From contig OENT01000562.1 of assembly GCA_900239685.1 (NCBI GenBank), positions 34,223-98,222 on the forward strand: a DNA stretch of 64,000 nucleotides, given 5' to 3'. Both the position numbers and the translations under genes were made by a program. Shown piece by piece: positions 36,181 through 48,038 of the stretch. The stretch is from Rotaria macrura. Its lineage: Eukaryota > Rotifera > Eurotatoria > Philodinida > Philodinidae. The notes under the pieces were generated by a model that was given only the letters and a program-made list of their open reading frames with translations, was not told the DNA's origin and did not search any database. Every line of letters starts with the position of its first letter. The first letter of the stretch is position 1.

Positions 36181-38781
36181 TTAATAGTAGTCAAGATGAT
36201 ATAGGTGGTGAATTATCCGGCGTCTTTTTTTGACACATAAATTGTAATAGAACATATTTCGTACCATAAAATCTTTACCCATGCAAAAAAATAACATTGA
36301 TAAAGTACTCATAACTGCGAAAACTACGAATAATCCGCTTAATTCTTGAACTCCTAATGTAGACACTGTATCAACATTTATGGGACATTTTTGTTTTGAA
36401 AACCATGTTACTCTTAATTGATTAAATGAACCGGCTTCTCTTAATGCTAAAATAGTGACATCTAAATCTGGTCCATACACCTAACTCTGAGAAATTGCAA
36501 TAGATATTATTGGTAACATGTTGACCAACACCAATATCGATGAAGTTTGCATCAATAATATCAGCAAGAAGAAGATAATCATATCCTTGTTATCGAGAAG
36601 ACAATGCATAGTAATTTCCAACTCCATGAGAAACTTCTCGTAGATAGAACTGTTCGCTAGCAGTACCAATATGAAGATCTATACGATTGAATGGTATCTT
36701 TCCACTTTTGATATCATTAATGTCGGATATAAAATTTTTTTCTTGTTGAACTGTTAAATCAGATGCTCGATTTGCAGTATATGGTGCAAATCATATCGAA
36801 TTTAAGATATAAAAACCAGCAGTCAATAAACGTCCAATATATTTTGTTATGTTAAATTCAACTCCATATACAACAATATTGCCAAATGCATACCATAGAC
36901 TCATGGCAGCTTGACCTACTAATGATTGAGTTAGAAAGACTTCATTATTTTCTTTTTCTATTATCCATAACCAAATACTACCCTATATCCAAGTACCCCA
37001 AACTAATAGCCAAACGCCAAGTGAAAATGGTCTTATGGACGATAATAGATTGATTTCAGCAGCTTAACAGTTTTTTTGTCAGAATGTGCAAGACATCATC
37101 AAATATCGAAGCAGAAAAATTGCCATATTCACTTCGTCCTGCAGTTATCGTCACATCACCTACCATCATATCATAAGCACCATCATTTACTAATTGTACT
37201 AGTGAATCATATGTTTGATTTAACGATTCTAATTGAATAACAGGTATAAATCCTAGTTTCTGTTGTAAGAGATTAATTAAATCTGGTATATAGCCAGAGA
37301 AACTTATTTTAGTATTACCATATGGATCTGTCTTACGTTGAACGATTGTAAATCGAACAAATTCAATAATAGCAATTTTTAATGTGACACGGGCGAGAAC
37401 TCCTTGATCAGAAGGTTCTATTATTGAATTACCTGATCATAGTATAACAGTCTCTTGTAAAGAAACTGCCCAATTATCCAGATCAGAATATTCAAAGAAA
37501 AGTACAGAATTCAAGCCACTCGATGATGGTTGCACATTTTTTTGTAGAACAATATAAACCCTTGATTCGATCGGTTCCATTCGGATTGAATTGAATAGGA
37601 CAAGTAACATCGAGAAAATTGAGCAAACTCATAGCATTCAATAGTGATGTTAACTGATCGAGACAACGATCAAAACAGAATGAAGATTCGACGAATGACA
37701 AGCATGGAGTTGAACTATTTGCTGTTGATGAACACATTTATTGAAGTGCTAGAATGATTGTCCAAGCGGCATCAAATGCCAATAATGAATAACTACTGAT
37801 ATTTGTCACTCCATGAAATGTTTCAGGCTCTTATTGTTGCCATATATTGATGGCTACATTAAACAATGCTGTGTTGATTAGTGCATTGATTGAAGTTCTT
37901 GTGACAGTTTCTACGATAAGCTTCTCAATAACATTTTCTTGCATTGCTTGATTGACAGCATTAACAGAAATCTCCGAACTCAATATCCATGTGAAATGTA
38001 GACCAGCTATACCATAAGAAAGTGATTCTTCTAGAATTAAAGTTTCATAAATTGATTCTGCCCATAGTATTACGATATGTGTTGCTGTATTAAGTTGAAG
38101 ACTATCTAAATTTCTTTCAATACTCAGTGTACCAATATCGAATATAATCATGCTTTTAACACTTATGCCACTTGTAGAAAATACATCATTGAGCGCTTTG
38201 GTTCCACTAGAACCAAAAGCATCATTTTGATAAATGATTGCGCACGATGTCCAATTGAATCGATTGAATAGTTTTGCAATGACTGATGCAACTTTTTGGT
38301 CCGATGGTAATAACGTGCGATAAAAATTAGGATAAGCATTTCGATTGGAAAATTCAGGATCAGTTGCAGCATTTAATACAACGAGTATATCAATTGCTTG
38401 ATTGAAAGGAGCAGCTAACGCATCTTCTCGTGATAAACTTGCACGAATGATACCGACAACATTGAATGAAAATATTGCATGGTATGTATTACCACGAGCA
38501 TCCATTATACTATTCGTCGTTTTATCTGTTTCTCATCCTAAAAATTTTCCATCAATAGTCATATAATATTGATATGAAAGTAGTACCGCTGCCTTTAACA
38601 TAGTCGATGGTTGAGTGTAAAATTCGATACTATCAGATGAATTGTCCACATGATTGAAAAGGCCTAGCAAGAAAATGTCCGAAGAATTTGACGATGGCTA
38701 CGTTGCTAGAACATATTTTATGTTGATTGGTGCAAATTCTAAGTATAGCAACAACGATCGAAAGTTACACGAAAAGAACAT
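36181..38781 (-). pseudogene. Ionotropic glutamate receptor-like pseudogene
   Basis: An intronless relic covers nearly the whole receptor. The amino-terminal PBP1-type domain is at about 38700-37500 (FNRFNWTSCAIIYQNDAFGSSGT). The ligand-binding lobe S1 is at about 37400-37090 (GYIPDLINLLQQKLGF, then DGAYDMMVGDVTITAGRSEYG). M1, pore and M3 follow at about 37060-36740, with a decayed PYTANRASDLTV in place of SYTANLAAF. S2 and M4 run to 36181, ending ELSGLFVVFAVMSTLSMLFF. Frame-breaking stops include 38698-38700, 38533-38535, 37831-37833, 37738-37740, 37492-37494, 37437-37439, 36983-36985, 36791-36793 and 36590-36592. Frameshifts fall near 37495, 37085 and 36485. All three stop codons occur, so recoding is unlikely. 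The M4 part alone is cleanly open. It may be a retrocopy or a copy of an intron-poor receptor family. Confidence 0.85.
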
Positions 38782-41700
38782 CGTTGCTTGGCTACTCCAC
38801 ACAACACGCACAATGATGGAGTTAGATTAGAGACGAACAAAGTTATCTAAAATTTGCACAGGAAAACATAAAGTTAATATATCAAATATTTGATATTTAA
38901 ACATTTTCAAAACTTTGATGTTTAATATTTTGCATTTTTCAAGAGAGTAAGACCAATTTTACAACAAAATGAATGCCATGAAGAGAAAAATACTTTTGAA
39001 AAGACTTAGTTCAAATTTCAACTGTATAAAATATACCAGAAAGCAAAAAGAAACACTTGTCAATATTTTAGAAATCATTGTCAATTAGAGATTTCTAAAT
39101 TTTTGATTACGATGAACACGTATAACAGAAAAATAGAAGACCATCATGAACAACTCACAACCTATCAGAAACCAATTGAACGCGCATGCTGTTTCGACAT
39201 AGTTACGTCACACAAGTTGAAAACTTTTCACTTGTAGTAACTATCGAGCTTACACTAATCAGTCGATTAAATCATAGATGTTAAGTTGAATACGTTCAAT
39301 AGAAACTCGCTTTACATAAAATTACTTCAATTTTCATGTCGATATTGGACATGATTAGGATCCTGATTGAAATACACAGAGTATAATCTCATAAATCATT
39401 AAAATCAACATTTGCAGTACTACATATTTTGTGGTTATTTGATTCGACTAATGGATGAAATAATTTTTGAAACGATTCGTGAGTGAGACTATGTTTTAAT
39501 GATCACTATTAAATATTCGATAAATTGTTCACTAGATTCGCACATCAGATGGTAACTTTGATTAGATAGGAAGACAAACGAAAAACAAATGTGCATAATG
39601 TATTACCAATGAAATTTGATTTCCTTATATTCAACCATATGCAATTTTTTTATTAACGAAGCTAGACAAACTAGAGAAAAAACAAATTTCTCAACCATAA
39701 CAAACAAAAAACACGCAAGCAAAAGTGACACTAAACATTTTTTTTTTGACTATTTGTATCATTGTCATTCTTTGAATATGCATGTGTTTATATGTACGCA
39801 TATGCAGCCAATTAGTTGTTTTGTACGAAATGACAGTGCATCTATTATCTTTTTGATACGTTAATTTTCTAAAATGACGGGCAGCTATCCGTGTTACATA
39901 GACCTCTTTAGAACAAATTGCTTACTCGGAAAAAAGCACGCTAAATCGTATTGGCATCTTAAAAATCGATATTTTACTTTAGGACAGCTTATGAGCTGTC
40001 AAAATCACAAATATGATCCAACTAAGACATGTCATCAGAGGAGTCAACACAAATGATTCAGAGGATTTTTCGGTTCAGGCTGACTGAAAATTTAATGCAT
40101 CTCCCTTCAGAGCAATAGAAACTTGAAAAAAACACTTCCTAGCATTATTTAAGTTTGATATCTCTGAATTCAAGAAAAATTCAATCATCTCTTTGAGTCA
40201 TTTTTTTTCCTAATATGCCGTTTTCATCGTTTTGCTTCGTAGGTGTAAAAAATGAGAAGCTTGTACATAGATTATCAATCTATGTGAGAATCATTGTAAA
40301 AACGCAGTGTCATCATCTTACTCTTGTTAATATCGTTTATGACTCAGAGACAAAGTTCAATAGGAAATCGATAAATAATTATCATTAAAAAGGCATTTTA
40401 GGTATATCTGATATATTGATCTTGTTTATGAATTAAAACGATAGCCCATGTTTTTTTTACTTTCATCTCGATTTCATTGGAACGAGAGGCTTCAAAAATT
40501 TATTTTTGCGTGTTTTTCCTTTCTAGATTTTAAAACGTTTTTGCGAGTCTCTTATACGTTAAACATCCAGTAATCAAACACTATGTTTAATTTTATATCC
40601 TCTTTCATAGTATATCCGAATAACTTAATGTGGCATGTATGATAGTTACGAATACATATATCAAATCTCTTGTAATAATTAAAGTCAAGTTTCTATCAAA
40701 ACATGATATTCAATCGATTCTAATCTGTCAATATTATGACTTACAGATTTAAGAAGTTTTTTTTTCGGAAAGACTTGATAAAGACTGTTGAGTTAAATTC
40801 ATAAAGTATTGATTATTTTCAAAACTAGATTTTATTGAACAAGATTGAACAAAATCGAAACTTTGATTGTCTAACTACTGAACCTTTTCGTACCATAGAT
40901 AACTTGAAGATGAAAAAAACCAATATTTACATATTGATTCAAAGAATCGGGCTCATATATGGAGTATACTTCAGAATTTCTTTTCATAAGACAACTGAAA
41001 CATTAGCAAGAAGAATTTAAAAATATCTTGAAACGTCGATTTTTAATGAATTCTTCACCGAAACATCATTCTTTGCAGAAAATGAATAAATTGAGGAGTG
41101 AATACTCTCATGTCACCCAATATAAAGCACCTAGAATCGTAATTTTGACGTGTGAGATCATTAGAATATCAAGTGTTAAACTCTTCTAACTGAAATCTAT
41201 ACTAAACGTCTAACTCAGCCCAGTATGTATACTCACAACGAAATTTAGCTTGATTTTACAAGATGTTGTTGAAATATTGAGTTATCAAAAGAATTCACTT
41301 TTTCCCGAGGATGGCTATTGAAGGACTTTAAAAAAAACCGCATTAAAAATCGATATTCGTAGAACGTCTTGTTTTTACCGAAATTGGAATTGTCATAGTT
41401 CAAAAGAGCATCTAAATACAGTTGTGTTATGAACAGAAAATATGAAATTTCCTCTATTAATGAGCCCAATTCATTGAATCGTCAAATAAATTTCAACGAT
41501 CATATCGTCATTATTTTAGTAGTCCGATCGCTATTTTTCAATTGAAAATTACAAATTATTTGAGTAATAATTGCTTCTCATGTTCTCGTACGAAATTCAG
41601 CAATAAGTATAAACTGCGTTTTAGAATAGAATCTGAATTTAATCTCAGCGTTAATTTGTTGGGTACTCGAGATCAGGTAAAAAGTAATCGATTGTAGAGA

Positions 41701-42231
41701 AGTATATATAAATGCAGTGGAAATCATGTTTTTTGTACTAATTAGCATTTTATATAGTCCGTTTTGAGACAGGAAAAATAGATTTTTTTAAAATATGTTT
41801 CATATTTTCCCGTGATTCAGTCCGTGAGTTTTTCGAATATTTCATATGATTGAAACGAATAAGAAGAGTACGGTTATTCTCGATTTTTACAGAATGATGC
41901 ACTTCTCTTTTTTTTTCTTCATATGAAAATATTCATGAATGATCAACGAGGAACAAATAGATAGGTGTGACATAATGCTTTTCGCTCATTTATTTGAACC
42001 GCAACGATGAACAATAAAAGTTATTGAGGCAATAAAATATGACGTGTGAATTTCTTATTGAATTAAAGATTCAATTCTAAGAGACCGCTGTGGCCGTTTG
42101 TCAAACAAAATGAAAACATCTATCAACACTTAACTGTGACTAATGTGTTCAATATATATAAATATAAGCGCAATTCATCGAGGTCATGATACAAACAGAA
42201 TAAGAATTAATTGATACGATTTTGCTCTACC
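38782..42231. other. Intergenic, no gene recognised
   Basis: About 3.4 kb of A+T-rich sequence between the receptor pseudogene and the next plus-strand gene. Open frames of 60-80 codons show no family signature. Confidence 0.65.
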
Positions 42232-43180
42232 ATGGCCATTCAATGGTTGATTTTATCGGCAACACTTTCTGTATTACAACTTGGTGCAAGTAGTCGAATA
42301 TGTAAGTAATGAGGAACAACTTTGTATCATTCTACAATGTTCTGATGGATTAAATGTTTTGTTCAGACACACTGTAACATAACATGAGATGTTTGAGTGT
42401 TTCGACTTCCTATAAAATCGAATTGTACCTCAATGACTAATTCTTGTCGGATATCGTGATTCTTTTCGAAACAAACTAAAATGAAACACTGAGAAAAGGC
42501 CACAGTTTTGTATCATATGGTAGTATTACTAACATTATGTGATAATTTTTCCTCTATTAACAGATGCACAAAAACAGGATCGAATGTTACCATCAAATAC
42601 TTCATATGTTGGTAACAATCACTATGAGAACGCTTTCTTTTGCCTGTCGGTAGACAAACCAACAACATGGTATTCGACGAGTGCTTTAGAGATGAACATT
42701 CAAATCAATCATTATGCAATTCCATTCATGATTATGAATAATCGATTAGAATCCGAATCTATTATAAACTACATGAAAAGCCGAATACATGTTTTCGCTT
42801 TTTCAAAATATCAGTTTGATACACCGGACATTGTCGGAAATATTAACATCATAGCCTCGGCTGTTAAAAAAGAAACAATACCATATATGAAACACAACTG
42901 TGATTACATAACATTTTTTAAAAGAATACATGAAGGTCCATTTATCAAGATGGACTATTATGGTGATTGTACCATAGTTGATCATAATGGACAACAGTTC
43001 GGCGTGCAAGAATTAGCAACGACAATATTCGATTATCCAACTATCTATCAAAAGATCTATAGCAAAATTACGAAAAATGGTTATGTACTTTTTTTCACAC
43101 TCTCTTACTTCGACTTTGCTGGTAAGAGTGAGCTCGACAATATCATGTGTAGTCTCAAGTTTTTAAAAGACACACTGTGA
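42232..43180 (+). CDS. Small secreted protein, unrecognised
   Basis: Two exons, 42232-42301 and 42564-43180, join in phase 1 to give 228 residues. The ATG lies in a good context (ACC ATG GC) and opens a signal peptide (MAIQWLILSATLSVLQLGAS, about residues 1-20). The mature part has three Cys (in FFCLSV, HNCDYI and YGDCTI) plus one near the C-terminus, and many aromatic residues. Its alternating pattern (KPTTWYSTSALEMNIQINHY near the start, NGYVLFFTLSYFDF near the end) suggests a mostly beta-stranded fold, loosely like PsbP-type domains. That resemblance is by eye only. A poly(A) signal lies 27 nt after the stop. It converges with the fibrinogen-domain gene downstream. No function is proposed. 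Confidence 0.72.
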
Positions 43181-43206
43181 TGTTAAATGATCTTTCTTTC
43201 GTTATT

Positions 43207-43212
43207 AATAAA
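43207..43212 (+). terminator. Poly(A) signal AATAAA
   Basis: Follows the stop codon of the small secreted protein by 27 nt, on the same strand. Confidence 0.55.
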
Positions 43213-44519
43213 CTTAGAGTTTGTGTAAATGAAAATCTTAACATGCGATAAACAGATAGAATGCGTAATGAGGTTTTTTTATAGTTCAACCGTGTTCTAG
43301 AAATCAGTAACACAACAAAAATTTCATGCTGATCTTGGCGTGTAACCTTCTTTTGTGTCGATCCTTGGATGTGAAGCTTCAGGTTATGACTAATATTGCA
43401 CATAGCAAAAAATACAAACATATCTTGACTGATTATTGCAATCGTATGCTGATCATGAGAAATGAATTCAATAGAACTTTGAACTAGTGGATTATTATGT
43501 GTGAAAATAATACACAAACGAAGAAAAACCGACTTGTCAATAAAAGCAATAAAAATGAAAATTAAGTATCATCCACTTCTAATTCGAATCAAAACAAATT
43601 TTCGATTATTTTCATTATCGTTTATTCGTATAGAGATAGCCTCTTTCTTCCGGATAGAAAGTTCTATCATCTACATTGAACAGTCTATCAGATGCATATT
43701 GAAGATCTTGAAAATACTGATCGAGAGAGTCTATTTTCGTGAAAGCTTGTTCAGATCAATTAATTTTCAATAGATTATAGCCAACTATACTGACAAGTCT
43801 TGAGATTTCATCTTGTTAGTCATCTTTTTCAGTTGTTTTGATGTCAATAAATCCCATTTTATTCCCCCCTAAGTGGTAATATTCTCTGTTAATTATACAA
43901 AATGAAAAAATGAATATCCCCACTCTAGTATTTTTTGTTTCATATTGATAAAATCAATAAATTGTTATCAATTTAACCAGAATTAAGACGAATACTTTGT
44001 TCTTGAAAAATCAAATGCATCATTGAAACTCATTTTCTCACTCACAAATGAGACCACGCCAGAAGAAGATGATTATTGTCTCTTGCTGCGTTCATTTCTG
44101 CTATGTTCAGGTTTTCACATTAATAATTAACTTCCGGACAAACTGTTGCTGAAAAGTTTTTATCTGCTCGAAAATTTAAAAGACATCGTGAAAATGCTTT
44201 TCTTGTCGATGTTACGATCGATCAGTAAGAATGAAAATTAAGAGATTGAAGAAGTCTGTGATATACTTTGTTCATTAGTTATCGTTTGCTATTCTTTGAT
44301 TTTGAAGTTAATAGAACACATTGGTAATGCAGTCAGAAAGGTTAACTACATCGAAAATAGGGTGAACTTCGATCCTCGTTGGATCATTAAGACTTCGGGT
44401 TCTCCATTTTACTATGACTTATATGTAATTGACTGTGAACTTACACAAGATCTACTTTAAAGAAAACATTTGATTCAGACATTCGTGTTGTATTATCCGG
44501 TGAAAGTAAAACAAAAATG
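43213..44519. other. Spacer between convergent genes
   Basis: Holds the 3' ends of two converging genes. No further gene was recognised; the open frames are short and A+T-driven. Confidence 0.6.
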
Positions 44520-45408
44520 TCATGGTCTGAACCAATTTGGCCGGATCTTCATTTCTGTTGTCTTCAACGAGTAATACGGCCCGCGAAACGAATTCCAATT
44601 AACACTTGTTCCGTGTATTGTTGGATGGGGGCCACGCAGATATCCACCGTTGAGATTCGAGCCAAAACAGCTTTGGTACCACCATGCTCCATTATAGATC
44701 TGTGCACATGATAAGGAGTTTTGGTCATTGTCTCTATCCTTAGTTGAGAACTGAGTATTGCTGTGTGTAGTCAAAGAATCACCTGCATCACCCTTCAGCC
44801 AAGCACCGAGTGTCAGTCGGTAGTTGTCTGCTTCGTTACCGATGCGCACCGATGAATATTCAGCGAATCGTTTGGCTCCGTCGAAATCTTCGAGATCAAC
44901 TCGCAAACGATATGAATCTTGATTGGTGAGCATCGACAAACGATCATTTCCCAACCAAAATTGTCTTTGAAGATCACCGAAACCTCGTTTGTATTCGAGC
45001 CATGTTCTGTAGAAATCCTCGTGTTGCACGAAGTCGCCTCGTTTTTGGAAAACAGTCCATCCACCACCATCCGTCTCCATATCACAGAGAACTTTGATTG
45101 GTTTTCCTATTCAGAAAACGTTACTTTAGTATTTCGTGAAAAACATGAAGGAGAAGAGTACCTTGTCGTGGCCAGATCTCATAAATACCACTTTGAGGTT
45201 TATTAGAGCGAATATTGGTCTCTAAGAAGTAAATGCCAGCACAGTCTTCAGCATAATCACTGAATGTACGTACGTCAGAGCTTCGGCTTTGTAGAGTTTT
45301 AGAAATATTTCCAATCAGCCCAATAGCTAAATCAGCATTTAAATCGTACGCAAATACACTAACCCTGTTGATACATAGAGTGAAAGCAACCAACAGTAAA
45401 TGCAACAT
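44520..45408 (-). CDS. Secreted fibrinogen-domain lectin (ficolin/techylectin-like)
   Basis: Two exons, 45408-45162 and 45106-44520, join in phase 1 to give 277 residues. The start chosen is the ATG of MLHLLL at 45408, because it yields a clean signal peptide; an upstream in-frame ATG at 45435 would add nine polar residues. The fibrinogen C-terminal domain begins at about residue 52 (EDCAGIYFL) and shows METDGGGWTVFQKR, the YKRGFGDLQRQFWLGND block and the calcium-site segment DRDNDQNSLSCA. It continues with IYNGAWWYQSCF, SNLNGGYL and a KTTEMKIRP end. Such proteins bind acetylated sugars and act in innate recognition in invertebrates. There is no collagen or coiled-coil region; a short spacer of about 30 residues precedes the domain. 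The recognition role is inferred from the family. Confidence 0.9.
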
Positions 45409-48038
45409 TATATTATTTTGTTTGTGAATGAACAAGACGGAGTATATTGCTTCACAGATAGAACGTTATGGTTATATATACATCGGTTGAAATCATTTAC
45501 CGAATGCTAATCGCAACTAAGTCTTCCTCGAAAAGAAACCCTCAATAACAGACGATTGATTTCAGAAAATATGTGCTCCGTCCAATCTGGTGTCGTTTAA
45601 CAATTCCACGAATAAGAAGGAAATGACGCTTTTTATAATCGACGATGCTGCTTTACGCATAAGTTTGAATGTGTACTTCAGTGCAAGTATCAATCTCCAT
45701 CAGGTTTTTCGTTTGAGTTTTAATGCATTGTAGGTAGATCACGTTTGCCATGCATGCGTTAGCATTTAAATGCGCCCACATGCTCATACCTACTCATGAC
45801 TGTGTAGATGAGAAAAATATTCACAATCATGCATACACGTCACCAACAGAAGTATCGCATTGCGCCCATAATCTGAAAATTTTAGTATGTTCAACCGACC
45901 TTGAAACATGTATAATTATTGAATGCATTTCGCCTATATGAGTTCATCGTTGCTTGGGGCTATCGTGTACTTCTACAATTAGATTATTGCTAAGCTTTTA
46001 TTTAGTCCATCGTTTTTTATGAAAAAAAAGTGAAATGGGTTGACAAGTAATACTAATTCAAAATTTGCATACTAATGGAGTAACCCCAGAAGAAAGCTGA
46101 CAAGAGAAAATGATTCATCATTCGTATCATGAATCACTTGTTTCCTGCAACTTCCGCTTCGCTCTGTATTTAGGACGCATTTTTGTAATGTTGTATGCAT
46201 CTCGTGCTCAATACAGTTATTTTTTACTCTTATTCTTGAGAAGAAACATGCTTGATGCCACAGACATGAACTAAAAATTTATTTGTATTTCGGACTCAGT
46301 GAACCACTGAAGTTTTTCTTTCACTTTCATCTACCGAGCAAAATATTCAGAAAGCTAAAAAAAACAGATCAAAATGACATACAAACAAAATATTCACGAC
46401 CAAGCGATCATAAGCTATAATCATTCTTCACTTTGTGTAGTTATAGTGAATGGATATGAAAACGATGAAAAATTTATATTGAATTGAACATTATCGAAGA
46501 ACCTTTGGTGGAAGAAAAATTTGTAGAAAATTTTAAGATTTCGTCAATAAACAATATTGGATGAGGGTCTTCCCCAGTGGCATCCATTTCTACGTACACC
46601 CGAACTTACTATGACATGTTGTTTTTTCTCTTAGCTTTATGCCTAAATTGAGAATCTAATTCAATCATTCACAATGTTTAAGTATTTGTTGATGAAAGTT
46701 TGTTGAATATGAAACTGTAGAAAAAGTTTGATCTTTCGTTTCTTTCCGAATATAGTAATGCCTCATTCAAACAATAAATTATACTTAATCATAAGTATTC
46801 ATGTTAAATCATATATGTTAAATGTGATCCATGCCAAAGTTAAGAATTTTATCTTGATGATAAAAAAGATGCGCAAAATAATCTACGTATACTACTCTTA
46901 TGATAATTATTCATGGCGATGCAGTCAATGTTGAAGCGCACCAGAACGTTGTCTCATCTTTCTGAATCACTCACTTTTGAACTTTTATTCTTTCGTTGGG
47001 AATCATTAATATGTTCAGCTGTCTCCGTTGCTTACAATCGATTATGATGCCGTATACAGCGTGTATATTAGTGAAGTTTTGTTTCTTCTCTATCTTGCTT
47101 GTGTATCTGTTAAGATTTGTCCATATCATAATTCATGATAGTGTACACTTGATTGAATTCTTAAGATTTCACATATTTCATGATTTGCTGTGATTATTCT
47201 CAACTTTCATCATGATGAATATGATTTTCTATCACCATCAACGACAGTAAATTGTATCTAAAGCTTTGAGATTTAGTGCAACTAGCTTTCTTATGTATTC
47301 TATCTCAACTGAAATATTTGCTAATGAGTGTATATTGCAGTAACCATCGACATAAACATACTTTTTTTGTACCTTGTTTCTAAAAACATATGATTCTTTT
47401 TTGAACTATGAAGTTACTTTGCGTTATGAACATATTTGATTAATTAAGAAAAATATTTTGCTTAACACATGGTTTGTTATTATGGATCGAGTTTTTTGTG
47501 TATTGTCCTCATGTAGTCATTAGATCAATATTGTCAAATTATGTTCAGAGTGAATGAATTTTTCTATTCTGTGATTGGCAAAGTGAGAAATGTTCGAAAA
47601 AGTTATGATTTATTTTTCTCTAGTCATTCCGACTGGGGGGGGGTCGATATTTTTAATACTCAGTGTAGAGCTCATTGATATCATCCTTACATTCTCGTAC
47701 TCGTTGCGTAGTATTATGTAAATAAGAAAAAATGAGAAATTATCGTGTCTCAGAGGCATGCAAATTATGTAGATAGTGTAATAATGAATGTAAACTTGCA
47801 ACACTCATATGAGATGAAATGATAACAGTGTTCAGAAGTTGTTGACAAAAAGAGAATAATATTTAATTTTGCTTAAAGAAGGATAATATTTTGAAAATAA
47901 AACTTTGTTGAAATTTTAAACCAGACATCTGAATTCGTTCAAAGTCATTGTTGATAAAGTAACAAAGTGAAGTAATGTGTGCATGGTGCGCATACGTTTA
48001 TGTTGATTGACTTAATTGATCTATCAATCGGGAAAAAA
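45409..48038. other. Intergenic, no gene recognised
   Basis: About 2.6 kb upstream of the fibrinogen-domain gene and downstream of the NO VEIN-like gene. A+T-rich; no domain-bearing frame or structured repeat was seen. Confidence 0.65.

Noticed and set aside
36181..38781. Stop-codon readthrough or altered genetic code in the glutamate receptor copy
   Set aside because: TAA, TAG and TGA all interrupt it, there are frameshifts too, and every other gene here uses the standard code.
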